From: Aldersonia sp036524855 | GTDB taxonomy: Bacteria > Actinomycetota > Actinomycetes > Mycobacteriales > Mycobacteriaceae | Length of the DNA stretch: 64,000 nt | Assembly: GCA_036524855.1 (NCBI GenBank) | Contig: DATDBL010000119.1 | Span: 26,915-90,914, forward strand | Direction: 5' to 3' | Part shown: piece by piece, positions 16,623-24,687 of the stretch | Position numbering within the stretch: position 1 is the first letter of the stretch | Layout: each line of letters begins with the position of its first letter | Notes under the pieces: model-generated | What the model saw: only the letters and a program-made list of their open reading frames with translations | Databases searched by the model: none | Told to the model about the DNA's origin: nothing | Made by a program: the position numbers and the translations under genes

Positions 16623-17903
16623 GTGCACTGGACCCAGCAGCTCGCCGGTACACGATCACACGAGACCGAACTGAAATGGCTCGGCCTCGACGCCGAGCGG
16701 GTTCGAGCCGACATCGGAGACGGTGCCGTGGCGTGGGCTGTCGAGGTCGGTGAGCGCATCACCGAGCGGATCGCGCGCGTGATGCCCCCGCTCGGCGAGA
16801 GTGAGCCGTTGTTCCGCGGGATCCGCCGCGCCACGACCGCAACCACGATGCGCGCGCTGGCCTTGATCGCCGGCCTGGACGAGCCGCACACCTCCCTGGC
16901 GGGCGTCGACCTCGTGGAGATCTCCCGCGACTTCGCCCGTCGCGGACTCGAACTCAACGACCTGCTGCGCGCCATTCGAGTCGGGTATGCGGTCCTCGCC
17001 GCCGCACACCTCGACGCCGCCACCGAGCTGGTGCCGCAGTCCGAATGCATCACCGAGCTGCGCAGGATCTCGGTCCTGTTGTTCGAGGTGTTGGACGACT
17101 TCACCGGTGTCGCGGCAGAGGCCTTCGTCGAGGAGCAAAATGCTTGGGCTGCAAGCGTGTCGGCAGCCCGACTCGACGTGGTGAAGAACATCATCGACGC
17201 AGTCCCGATCGACCTCGCGCACGCCGAGCCGATACTCGACTACCCGTTGCGCGGCCAGCACCTCGCGCTCATCGCCTGGATCGACTCGTCCCAGGGCCTG
17301 CCGCGGAAGGATCTTCGCGACGTCGTCGAACCCGTCCTGCGGTGCTGGGGAACCCCCATCGCGACCCTCGTGGTCCCGGTCGGGTCGCACACGATGTGGG
17401 CCTGGGGTGCAATAGGCGTAAGTCTGCGACGCGGACTGCACAGCGCTCTGCCCCGATTCGACGGAATCAACATCGTCGCCGGCCACCCCGGCGACGGTCT
17501 CGACGGCTTCCGCACCAGCCACCTCGAGGCGGCGTCGGTCGAACAACTCGTGCGCCTACGCGCGACGTCGGCGTGCGGAAGCACCGCACACGAGGACGTG
17601 GACCTCGAGGTGCTGCTGCTCGCAGACCCGGCAGCGGCCCGCCGCTACGCGGTCCGTCACCTCGGGCCCTTGGCCGACGACGATCCGCGGATGACCGAAC
17701 TGCGGGTCACTCTCCGCAACTACCTCGATCTGGACCGCAGCCTCGCCAAAGTCGCCGTGCGCGAACATATCGCGCGAAACACCGTCACATATCGCGTCCA
17801 GCAGGCGTTGACGCTCTGCGCACACCCACCGGGGGCCCCCACCACTGCCCTCAGCAGCGCACTGCGAATCCTGGACTGGCTCGACGGTCCCGCCTCACAT
17901 TGA
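16623..17903 (+). CDS. PucR/CdaR-type helix-turn-helix transcriptional regulator
   Basis: A 426-aa regulator. GTG 16623 is chosen for its GGAGGAACAAC site; an upstream extension to 16311 is poor coding. The N-terminal ~180 residues are helical (sensor); the middle contains the GGDEF-like CdaR region; the C-terminus VTLRNYLDLDRSLAKVAVREHIARNTVTYRVQQAL is the PucR-type HTH. Such proteins activate adjacent catabolic operons. Divergent placement makes the monooxygenase operon the likely target. Confidence 0.85.
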   Translation: MHWTQQLAGTRSHETELKWLGLDAERVRADIGDGAVAWAVEVGERITERIARVMPPLGESEPLFRGIRRATTATTMRALALIAGLDEPHTSLAGVDLVEISRDFARRGLELNDLLRAIRVGYAVLAAAHLDAATELVPQSECITELRRISVLLFEVLDDFTGVAAEAFVEEQNAWAASVSAARLDVVKNIIDAVPIDLAHAEPILDYPLRGQHLALIAWIDSSQGLPRKDLRDVVEPVLRCWGTPIATLVVPVGSHTMWAWGAIGVSLRRGLHSALPRFDGINIVAGHPGDGLDGFRTSHLEAASVEQLVRLRATSACGSTAHEDVDLEVLLLADPAAARRYAVRHLGPLADDDPRMTELRVTLRNYLDLDRSLAKVAVREHIARNTVTYRVQQALTLCAHPPGAPTTALSSALRILDWLDGPASH

Positions 17904-17944
17904 GCTGCTCGAGTAGGACATACGTGGCGAGCCAGCCGAGGCAT

Positions 17945-17972
17945 GTCATACGGTCTAGACTCGGTGTATGAC
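17945..17972. promoter_or_regulatory. Nested inverted repeat over the mazEF-like start, predicted operator
   Basis: Outer arms GTCATAC (17945-17951) and GTATGAC (17966-17972) enclose the palindrome GTCTAGAC (17953-17960). The right arm contains the antitoxin start codon, so binding would block both transcription and translation initiation. Confidence 0.6.
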
Positions 17973-18219
17973 AATGCTCAGCTTCCGCGCTGACGATGAC
18001 GACGTGAAGTCGGCGGATGAGTGGGCGCGGCGGCTTCACATCGACCGGTCCCAACTGCTCCGCGATGCACTGCGCCGGTACTTGGCTGTGCTCGCCGCGG
18101 ACCAGGATGCGCAAGCGTACGCCGAGCACCCGCTGACGGACGACGAGCAGGCCCTCGCTGAGATCGCCGATTGGGGGCCGGCGGAGGACTGGGCCGACTG
18201 GGCCGATGCGGCGCGGTGA
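17968..18219 (+). CDS. MazE-like ribbon-helix-helix antitoxin
   Basis: An 83-aa protein. MTMLSFRADDDDVKSADEWARRLHIDRSQLLRDALRRYL is the RHH DNA-binding unit; the acidic, Trp-rich C-terminus (DWGPAEDWADWADAAR) is the usual toxin-binding tail. It overlaps the MazF-type toxin gene by 14 bp. Confidence 0.82.
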   Translation: MTMLSFRADDDDVKSADEWARRLHIDRSQLLRDALRRYLAVLAADQDAQAYAEHPLTDDEQALAEIADWGPAEDWADWADAAR

Positions 18220-18514
18220 ACTGTGGTTCGCCGCCACTCCTGGCGGTGACCGGCCGGTACTCGTTCTCACCAGAGATCCAGTCGCAGACCGGATCGGGAC
18301 GATCGTGGTGGCGGCACTGACTCGCACCCGCCGTGGCCTGGTGTCCGAGCTGGAACTGACTGCCGCCGAGGATCATGTGCCAAGCGACTGCGTCGTCAAC
18401 TTCGACAACATTCACGCCCTCCCGCGCAGCGCATTCCGACGCCGCATCACCCGACTGTCTCCGACCCGCCTGCACGAAGCCTGCCGCACACTCTGTACAA
18501 GCACCGGATGCTGA
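18206..18514 (+). CDS. mazF: MazF-type endoribonuclease toxin
   Basis: A 102-aa PemK/MazF protein: RRGELWFAATPGGDRPVLVLTRDPV at the N-terminus, then TIVVAALTRTRRGLVSELEL, and DCVVNFDNIHALPRSAF, the conserved strand of MazF toxins. MazF cuts mRNA or rRNA at short motifs. Length is normal. Expressed with the overlapping RHH antitoxin. Confidence 0.88.
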   Translation: MRRGELWFAATPGGDRPVLVLTRDPVADRIGTIVVAALTRTRRGLVSELELTAAEDHVPSDCVVNFDNIHALPRSAFRRRITRLSPTRLHEACRTLCTSTGC

Positions 18515-18573
18515 GAGCCGACCGCTGATGAATGCCCGAGTAGCTCGCGCAGCAGGAACGCCACGAGACGTCG

Positions 18574-19350
18574 CTAGCGGTCGGCACCCGAAAGCGGGGC
18601 GCCCACCGTGAACTTCGCACCGAACGGATCGGTGACAGTCGCGGTCCGCCCATACGCCATGTCCGTCGCGTCGTCCGCGGCGCCGCCGTTGGCTCTGGCC
18701 GCGGCAACGGCCGCGTCGGCGTCGGTGACCTCGAACAGCGTGCCCCAGGCCGACGAGGGCGTGGTCGGGTCGCCGATGATGCCACCGATTTCGTGCCCGT
18801 CCGGCCGGCGCAGAAAGGTGAAGTCCATGCCGGGCAACTCGTCGTTGCCGTCCAAGGTGAAGTCGAAGACCGCCGCGTAGAAATCCCGCGCCGGGCCGGG
18901 GTTCGGTGTTACCAAGTCGTTGCGCAGGAGCGTGTTCGGTTCGTTCACCAACTCGCACCCGACCTGTGCCCGCCCCTGCCACAGCCCGAACTGTGCGCCC
19001 GAGGGATCTCGCACGATGGCCATCCGGCCATCGTCCATCACGTCCATCGGCGCCATCAGCACGGTGCCGCCCGCGGCTTCGGACCGAGCGACGGTGTCAT
19101 CGAGGTCGTCGGTGGCCAAGTAGACGTTCCACCAGAACTCGGTTGCGTTCTCGTCGGGGTTGGGCATCAGCGCGGCGACCTTCTTGCCGCGCAGCAGACA
19201 TATCGTGTACCTCCCGTACTCCTCGGGACCGACGTCGAACTCCCATCCGAAAATCGACCCGTAGAACGACATCGCTCGATCGAGATCGGGGATGCCCAGG
19301 TCGATCCAGGTGGGGGTGCCGAGAGGTTGATTCGTTGTGACGTTGCTCAT
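18574..19350 (-). CDS. Two-module VOC-family protein
   Basis: A 258-aa protein made of two glyoxalase-like modules: GTPTWIDLGIPDLDRAMSFY starts the first; LVTPNPGPARDFYAAVFDF starts the second; each ends with a VTDPFGAKF/VRDPSGAQF strand. Stand-alone double VOC proteins of this type are common in actinobacteria and mostly uncharacterised. It converges with the mazF gene. Enzyme activity is not predictable. Confidence 0.8.
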   Translation of the reverse strand: MSNVTTNQPLGTPTWIDLGIPDLDRAMSFYGSIFGWEFDVGPEEYGRYTICLLRGKKVAALMPNPDENATEFWWNVYLATDDLDDTVARSEAAGGTVLMAPMDVMDDGRMAIVRDPSGAQFGLWQGRAQVGCELVNEPNTLLRNDLVTPNPGPARDFYAAVFDFTLDGNDELPGMDFTFLRRPDGHEIGGIIGDPTTPSSAWGTLFEVTDADAAVAAARANGGAADDATDMAYGRTATVTDPFGAKFTVGAPLSGADR

Positions 19351-19404
19351 CGCTACTCCTCCGCTGCGGCTACGACTTGACGCTAGCCTGCTGCTCCGAC
19401 AAGC

Positions 19405-19770
19405 TCACGCCCTCGCTCCTTGTGCCACGGTCGAGAACTCCGACCGCGATAGGACAGGGTAATCGTCATGACATCGGTTACCTGCCGCATCACGACCTGC
19501 CTCGACGGCTGTCCGCACACCGCGCGGCCGGGTCATGGCGGCGAGGCTCGAGAACAGCAGCGCGATGCCGATCCAACCCAGCGTCGGCACACGCTCATGG
19601 AGAACGGCCGTCGCGATGAGTGCCGCGGCGGCGGGCACGACCAGCGACAGGGTGGTGGCTGTCGTCGCCGACACCGTCCGCAGTCCGGTCCCGAACAGCA
19701 GGTAGCCGAGGAACATCGGGACCACCGCGAGGTAGGCGACGACGCCTCCGAGGTGACGCCCCGCCGGCAT
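19405..19770 (-). pseudogene. C-terminal fragment of an EamA/DMT-family transporter
   Basis: The minus strand encodes GGVVAYLAVVPMFLGYLLFG, LVVPAAAALIATAVLHERVP and WIGIALLFSSLAAMT, the last helices of an EamA (drug/metabolite) transporter with the conserved E of the loop. The N-terminal seven or so helices are absent, replaced by unrelated sequence near 19800. Non-functional remnant. Confidence 0.7.
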
Positions 19771-19850
19771 CGCGCTGGTGCTGGCGGGCAGCGACGTCGA
19801 GCTCACCCAATGACGCAGCTTGGTTGACGTCGTCGTGCTAGACACTCCTC

Positions 19851-20692
19851 GTGACCACTGCGGACGCCATCGCCCGTCGGCGTGCGATCGCGGGCCGGGC
19901 GGCACAGGCCTACGCCGCCAACCCCGACGTCGCCGGTGTGCTCCTCGCCGGCTCGGTCGCTCGCGGTCTGGCTGACGACCTCTCCGATATCGAGCTCGAC
20001 GTCTACTGGCGGCGACCTCCGACGGACGACGAACGGGTCGCCGCGGTGGAAGGCGCCGGCTGGAGCGCGTGTATGCCGATGAGGACGAGCACGAGTGGGC
20101 AGACGGCTACCTGATCGACGGTGTCAAGGTCGACACCGGCGGGTTCCTGACGTCGACCATCGACGACTACCTCGACGCGGCGCTCGACCGCGCCGACATG
20201 GAGCCGGAGCTGCAGGTCCGGATCACCGCACTGTTGCACGGGCAGCCACTGCACGGTGCGGAGCTGATCGACGCCTGGCGGGACCGCTGCTCGGCGTACC
20301 CGAACTCACTCGCTCACGCGATGGTGGCGAACGGCCTCGACCTCCGCCCCCGGGGGCGGCTGGAGATGCTGGTGGCCCGTGGCGACGTGCTCCTGCTGCA
20401 CCGTGACCTCGTCGATGACGTGCAGGGGGTCCTGGACGCGCTGTTCGGGCTGAACCACGTCTTCGTGCCACACCCGTTCCACAAGTGGCTGGAGTGGGAG
20501 GCGACGCTGCTCCCGGTCAAGCCAGCCGAGCTGGTTCCACGTATCCGGCGGCTCCTGGTCGCGCCGCCCCGAGAGGCGGTCCAAGAGGTCTGCGCTCTCG
20601 TCGAGGAAACCTTCGACCAGGTCGTGCTGCACCTGCCGGAGTTCGCGGTCGAGCCGTTGCGTACGGCGTTCGAGTTCCGCCGGGCGACCTGA
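19851..20692 (+). pseudogene. Nucleotidyltransferase-fold gene interrupted by a frameshift
   Basis: GTG 19851 opens a nucleotidyltransferase: VAGVLLAGSVARGLADDLSDIELDVYW carries the GS...D-x-E-x-D motif. The frame terminates at 20112, but from about 20055 the next frame continues smoothly (VYADEDEHEWADGYLIDGV to 20692). A single lost base near 20050-20065 explains the break. The restored protein would be about 280 aa, like DUF4037/aminoglycoside-type stand-alone nucleotidyltransferases. Substrate unknown. Confidence 0.7.
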
Positions 20693-20950
20693 CGTGGGTC
20701 AGCGGAGCTCGCGCATGACGTCGGCGCTCATCGGCCCAGCGCTGCGGTCGTAGGACGTCGCCACGATCTCGCAGTGCCGACCGGAGCACGTCGGGTGCAG
20801 CGTGGCCGGCAGCGGCTGGCCGAGCTGCTCGGTCGATGCTGCGCGCTCACCCTCGATGCGCGCGGACTGCCGATGGACTACACGGCATCCGCCGACTGCC
20901 ACTGCACCGACGGCTGACCGGGGGCGCCGGGCGCCCGGTCGGCCCGACGA

Positions 20951-21406
20951 TCATGCGCAGCAGGCAGAGCTGCTCTGGCTCTCGCACGCCACCGCGCACT
21001 CGGAGGTGGTCTTGCCTTCGGGGTTGGCGGGGTTTTCGTCGGTCACCGCGTAGAACTCCCACCAGCCGTTCGGCACGTCGGGGGCGGTGACGAACACCTT
21101 GTCCTGCACGGCGTGGCAGCACAGATCCTGTTCGGCAACCCTGGCGGACAGGCCGGCTGCCCGGAACCGGTCCAGTCGGTCGAGCACCTCGTCGGTGGTC
21201 TGTGCCTCGACCCCGAGATGGTTGAGACGCTCACCGGCGCCTGGGTTTTCGATCAGGACGAGCTTCAGCGGCGGGTCTGCGACGACGAAGTTCGCGTAAC
21301 CGGCGCGCTGCTTGTGCGGCGAAACACCGAACAGCGCGGTGTAGAACTCGGTGGCCGCGGCGACGTCGTCGACGTTGAGCGCGAGCTGAATCCGGGTGGT
21401 GGTCAT
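20951..21406 (-). CDS. CadI/ArsI-like VOC protein (cadmium/arsenic-responsive, possible C-As lyase)
   Basis: A 151-aa protein. RIQLALNVDDVAAATEFYTALF, GYANFVVADPPLKLVLIENP, LNHLGVEAQ and DLCCHAVQDKVFVTAP follow CadI of mycobacteria and ArsI lyases. The vicinal Cys pair in LCCH is the organoarsenical-binding pair of ArsI; metal ligands are expected at Q of IQLA, H of LNHLG and E of WWEFYAV. The C-terminus is Cys-rich (SSSACCA). ATG 21406 is used because MTTTRIQLAL matches the family start. No ArsR or Acr3 gene adjoins it; its neighbours are pseudogenes. Confidence 0.82.
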   Translation of the reverse strand: MTTTRIQLALNVDDVAAATEFYTALFGVSPHKQRAGYANFVVADPPLKLVLIENPGAGERLNHLGVEAQTTDEVLDRLDRFRAAGLSARVAEQDLCCHAVQDKVFVTAPDVPNGWWEFYAVTDENPANPEGKTTSECAVACESQSSSACCA

Positions 21407-21572
21407 AGTGGTCTCCCGTGGGTCGGGACACCGCCCGGTTGCGGTGTCCCTCCTACAGACGAGCGACGACGCGAACGGACGCACCATTCTGCTTCGAGGA
21501 CATTCGGGTGCGTCCATCCGGGCGAACGCCCGTCAGCACAGATGTCAGCAACCTGTCTACGGAGGTGACACC

Positions 21573-22105
21573 ATGACCGGACAACTCGACACCGTGCCCG
21601 AGGATTGGAACCGGGCAATGCGATCGTCGCGCATCCCGACGATCTCGAGTACGGCGCGGCAAGCGCGATCGCCCGCTGGATCCGCCGGTTCCGGCCCGAG
21701 GTGCTGCTCACCGCGACCTATGAGCTCACGTACGGGATGGCGGCCGGACAGCGGATCGTGAACCAGGCCGATCACCGCGCCGTGGGCGTCGCCGTGCTCG
21801 ACGCGGCCCGCGATGCCGGGAACCGCTGGATCTTCCCCGATCTGCTCGACGAGGGCTTCGAACCCTGGGCCGGCGTCCACCACGTTTATCTGATGGGGTC
21901 GAACCAGCCCACACACGGCGTCGACGTCACCGACAGCCTCGACGCCGGGATCGCCTCGCTGCGCGCCCACGAGGCCTACCTGCGTGGGCTCGGCCGGGAC
22001 TTCGATCCCGAGCAGTTCCTGCGCGCGTTCACCGCAGCGGCAGGAGCGAGCATCGGCGTGCGGCATGCCGTGGCGTTGGCGCAGGTTCAGTTGCAAGGCG
22101 TGTGA
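21573..22105 (+). pseudogene. PIG-L (LmbE-like) deacetylase gene with frameshift and internal deletion
   Basis: ATG 21573 after GGAGGTGACACC begins MTGQLDTVPEDWNR, then the frame is lost. From ~21618 the next frame gives AIVAHPDDLEYGAASAIARW, the Zn-binding AHPDD motif, and jumps directly to RRFRPEVLLTATYELTYG. In the family 60-90 residues lie between these parts. The rest (NQADHRAVGVAVLDAARDAG, THGVDVTDSLDAGIASLRAH) is intact to 22105. The deletion plus frameshift should abolish activity. Confidence 0.72.
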
Positions 22106-22699
22106 TGGCCGCGCTGCGCCGGGCGTGGTCCCGAGCGGGGGCGAAGACGTTGGAGACGAACCTGAACGGCATCTTCACCATCATCCCGGCAAACTGGACC
22201 GCGTCCGGACAGGTCAGCCGGTCACCGATGAGTCCGAACAGCGCGCTCATCGCCGCCCGCCAACACGACCAGGACGAGGATGCCGGCCAGGGCCGCGACA
22301 ACCGCGCCTCGCCGCGATCGCGCTCGGCTTCCAACCGAGCCAGTTCCCCTCGCACATCCGTAGTTTCGTCGGATGGATCGGGTGCTTGTCGATCGGTTCG
22401 CTGCTGTGTTTGAACCAGCCGATCAGGTCTGGATAGATGCGGGAGAACGTGTCGCGGGTGTTCACGTTGTTGGGTTGCGAGATCGAGTTCGTGCCATGTG
22501 GGATGCGGTGTAGCTGCCGGGTGAGAGTCCGCCGATGTTGGCCAGGTGGCGGTGGTGGTGGTGCTGGCGCCGAGGGTGGCCGACATCGACCAGCTAAACA
22601 TGGACGGGGTCGCCGAATACGCCAAGGCCGGAACGCGATAGGAGCGTTTCCTACGATGCCGCGCGCACACCGGGGTCGCGCGTGGCTAACCCGTTAGTC
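22106..22699. other. Degenerate intergenic stretch
   Basis: No intact gene. Short protein-like fragments occur on the minus strand (around 22380-22465, RDTFSRIYPDLIGWFKHSSE) and on the plus strand (near 22580-22640, VADIDQLNMDGVAEYAKAG, stop 22641) without starts or ribosome sites. These look like leftovers of different genes. Confidence 0.4.
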
Positions 22700-22741
22700 G
22701 GGCCCGGCGTGGAATGTCGCAACCTCTCCCACGCCGGGCCC
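22700..22741. terminator. 13-bp perfect hairpin, possible terminator downstream of doc
   Basis: GGGCCCGGCGTGG (22700-22712) pairs with CCACGCCGGGCCC (22729-22741) around a 16-base loop. It lies 28 bp after the doc stop on the minus strand. There is no U-tract, as is common in actinobacteria. Confidence 0.5.
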
Positions 22742-22768
22742 GACGCCCGGACCAGCCAGGCGCCATCT

Positions 22769-23146
22769 CTAGCGAAGGCGTTGCACCCAACGTCCCAATG
22801 CCGCAGCGGCATCGGGGTAGTCGACCTCGCCCGAGGCGATAGCGACGACGAGATCGTATGCGCCATCATCCGGTGCCTCCAGGTCGTAGCCGTTCAACCC
22901 GTAGAAGACGTACGTGGCGAGCCACCCAAGCCGCTTGTTGCCATCGACCAGTGGGTGGTTTCTGACGATCGATTCCAGAAGCACCGCGGCCTTCTCGGGT
23001 ATCGACGGGTACGCGTTGTCGCCGAAAACCGTTGCTGCCGGGCGATGAGCCGCCGAGTCGAGCAGTCCCACATCCCGAACCGCCAGACAATCCAGGTCGT
23101 CGGCCAGTGCCAGCAGGTCCTCGAGCGAAAGGTGCGTGACGCTCAC
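22769..23146 (-). CDS. doc: Doc-type Fic toxin
   Basis: A 125-aa protein with the Fic/Doc core HPLVDGNKRLGWLA, and family segments LALADDLDCLAVRDVGLLDSA at the start and YDLEAPDDGAYDLVVAIASG after the core. Doc toxins phosphorylate EF-Tu and stop translation. GTG 23146 overlaps the stop of the upstream antitoxin gene (GTGA), giving tight coupling. Intact. Confidence 0.87.
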   Translation of the reverse strand: MSVTHLSLEDLLALADDLDCLAVRDVGLLDSAAHRPAATVFGDNAYPSIPEKAAVLLESIVRNHPLVDGNKRLGWLATYVFYGLNGYDLEAPDDGAYDLVVAIASGEVDYPDAAAALGRWVQRLR

Positions 23147-23346
23147 CGAGCGAGACGATCGAGCAGATCCGCATACCGTGAACGACCCTGCGCGGACAGT
23201 TGGCGAACCCGCGCGTCCTGCGTCCGGCGAGCCGCCGCGTCCACGATCGCCCGGGCTGCGGCCTCCTGCTTGCTTATACCATCCGCCTCGGCGAGCAGAG
23301 TCAGTGCGCGGTCCTGCTCCTCGGTGAGCCGCAGAGTCATAGCCAT
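23143..23346 (-). CDS. Antitoxin of the Doc module (RHH/CopG-like)
   Basis: A 67-aa protein, MAMTLRLTEEQDRALTLLAEADGISKQEAAARAIVDAAARR, resembling a ribbon-helix-helix antitoxin rather than a classical Phd fold. The start may be ATG 23346 or 23340; no strong ribosome site separates them. Overlaps doc by 4 bp. An inverted repeat lies 9 bp upstream. Confidence 0.72.
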   Translation of the reverse strand: MAMTLRLTEEQDRALTLLAEADGISKQEAAARAIVDAAARRTQDARVRQLSAQGRSRYADLLDRLAR

Positions 23347-23355
23347 GCCAGATGG

Positions 23356-23368
23356 TACCACTGTGGTA
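23356..23368. promoter_or_regulatory. Inverted repeat TACCAC-T-GTGGTA, predicted operator of the doc module
   Basis: Perfect 6-bp arms around one base, immediately before the antitoxin start on the minus strand. Likely autoregulatory site. Confidence 0.6.
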
Positions 23369-23454
23369 TCGCCTGTGCGGGTGGCGGTGCGGTGGCCCGG
23401 ACAGAGGCAGATCCGGGTGCCGGTCTCGGGTCGAGCCGAGCGCGATACCCGGGA

Positions 23455-24588
23455 TCAGCCGGCGGTGACTGGGTGGGGAGTGGCGGTGCTGGTGGCGATG
23501 TGATGGCCGATCCGGGTGAGCAGGCGGCCGGTGAGGTCGGGGTCGGTGGCGGTGTCGCGGTCGGTGTAGTCGCCGAGGCTGAAGACGCGGTCGAACCCTG
23601 CGGATGACCACTGCGCGGCGGGCAGGGCGTTGCGGCCGGCGACGGCGACGACGGGGGTGGGGTGTGCGCGGCGGGCGAGGACGGTGAGAAGTTTGCCGTG
23701 TTCGGTCTGGTCGTCGATGCGTCCCTCGCCGGTGACGACGAGGTCGCAGCCGGCGAGGTGGTGGTCGAAGTCGAGCAGATCGAGGAAGTATTCCGCGCCG
23801 GAGACCAGCCGGGCGCCGAGCACCAGTGCGGCGAAGCCGATTCCGCCGGCGCTGCCCGCGCCGGGGGTGTCGGCGAGGGCGCGGGCGTGCGGAACGCCGT
23901 TGCGGGTGAAGGCGTCAACGAGATTGTTCAGGCCCGCATCCAGCGCACGCACCGTGGTGTGGTCGGCACCCTTCTGCGGGCCGTAGACCGCCGCGGCGCC
24001 GGTGGGCCCGGTCAGCGGGTTGGTGACGTCGCTGGCGACGACGATCTCGATCCCGGCCAGGGACCGGGCGGTGGTGGTGTCGACGCTCGCGACCCGGGCC
24101 AGGGAGCGTCCGCTGGCGGGCAGCGGGTTTCCGGTGTGGTCGCGGAAGGTGTAGCCGAGCCCGGCCAGCAGCCCCATCCCGGCGTCGGTGCTGGCGCTGC
24201 CGCCCAGGGCGATCACCAGCCGGCGGGGCCGGGCGGTGATCGCGTGGGCGACGGCGTGTCCGAGGCCGAGGCTGCCGGCATCCAGGGCCGCCAGGCGGCC
24301 CTGCGGCAGGGTGCTCAGCCCGCACGTGTTGGCGACCTCGACGACGACCGTGTCGGCGTCGACGGCGATGCGGGCCCGGTGCGGGTCGCCCAGCGCCGCG
24401 GCCACGGTGACCGGGTGCGGGGCGAATCCCGCCGCCACCGCCGCCTCGACACTGCCGTCACCACCGTCGGCGAGCGGCAGGGTGGTGGTGTCCACGCCGG
24501 CTGCGCGCATGCCGTCGGCGAGGCGGTCCGCGACCGCGGCGGCGCTCAGGCTGCCTTTGAACTTGTCCGGGGCGATGAGGGCGCGCAT
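23455..24588 (-). CDS. Glycerate 2-kinase (GarK/GlxK family)
   Basis: A 377-aa glycerate kinase: IAPDKFKGSLSAAAVA at the N-terminus, LADGGDGS, ALGGSASTDAGMGLLAGLGY (conserved substrate loop), and LVVTGEGRIDDQTEHGKL near the C-terminus. It phosphorylates D-glycerate to 2-phosphoglycerate. It is downstream of the dicarboxylate carrier and tartrate dehydrogenase on the same strand; D-glycerate is a product of tartrate dehydrogenase/decarboxylase, so the three form a tartrate-to-glycolysis route. Confidence 0.9.
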   Translation of the reverse strand: MRALIAPDKFKGSLSAAAVADRLADGMRAAGVDTTTLPLADGGDGSVEAAVAAGFAPHPVTVAAALGDPHRARIAVDADTVVVEVANTCGLSTLPQGRLAALDAGSLGLGHAVAHAITARPRRLVIALGGSASTDAGMGLLAGLGYTFRDHTGNPLPASGRSLARVASVDTTTARSLAGIEIVVASDVTNPLTGPTGAAAVYGPQKGADHTTVRALDAGLNNLVDAFTRNGVPHARALADTPGAGSAGGIGFAALVLGARLVSGAEYFLDLLDFDHHLAGCDLVVTGEGRIDDQTEHGKLLTVLARRAHPTPVVAVAGRNALPAAQWSSAGFDRVFSLGDYTDRDTATDPDLTGRLLTRIGHHIATSTATPHPVTAG

Positions 24589-24687
24589 GGCGGTGGAGTT
24601 CCTCTGCGTGTCGAAAGTGGCTGGGCGGGTTGCGGGGTGGCTGCGCGGGAGCGGGGTGGTCCGCTCACACTTTTGCCGAGACGGGCG

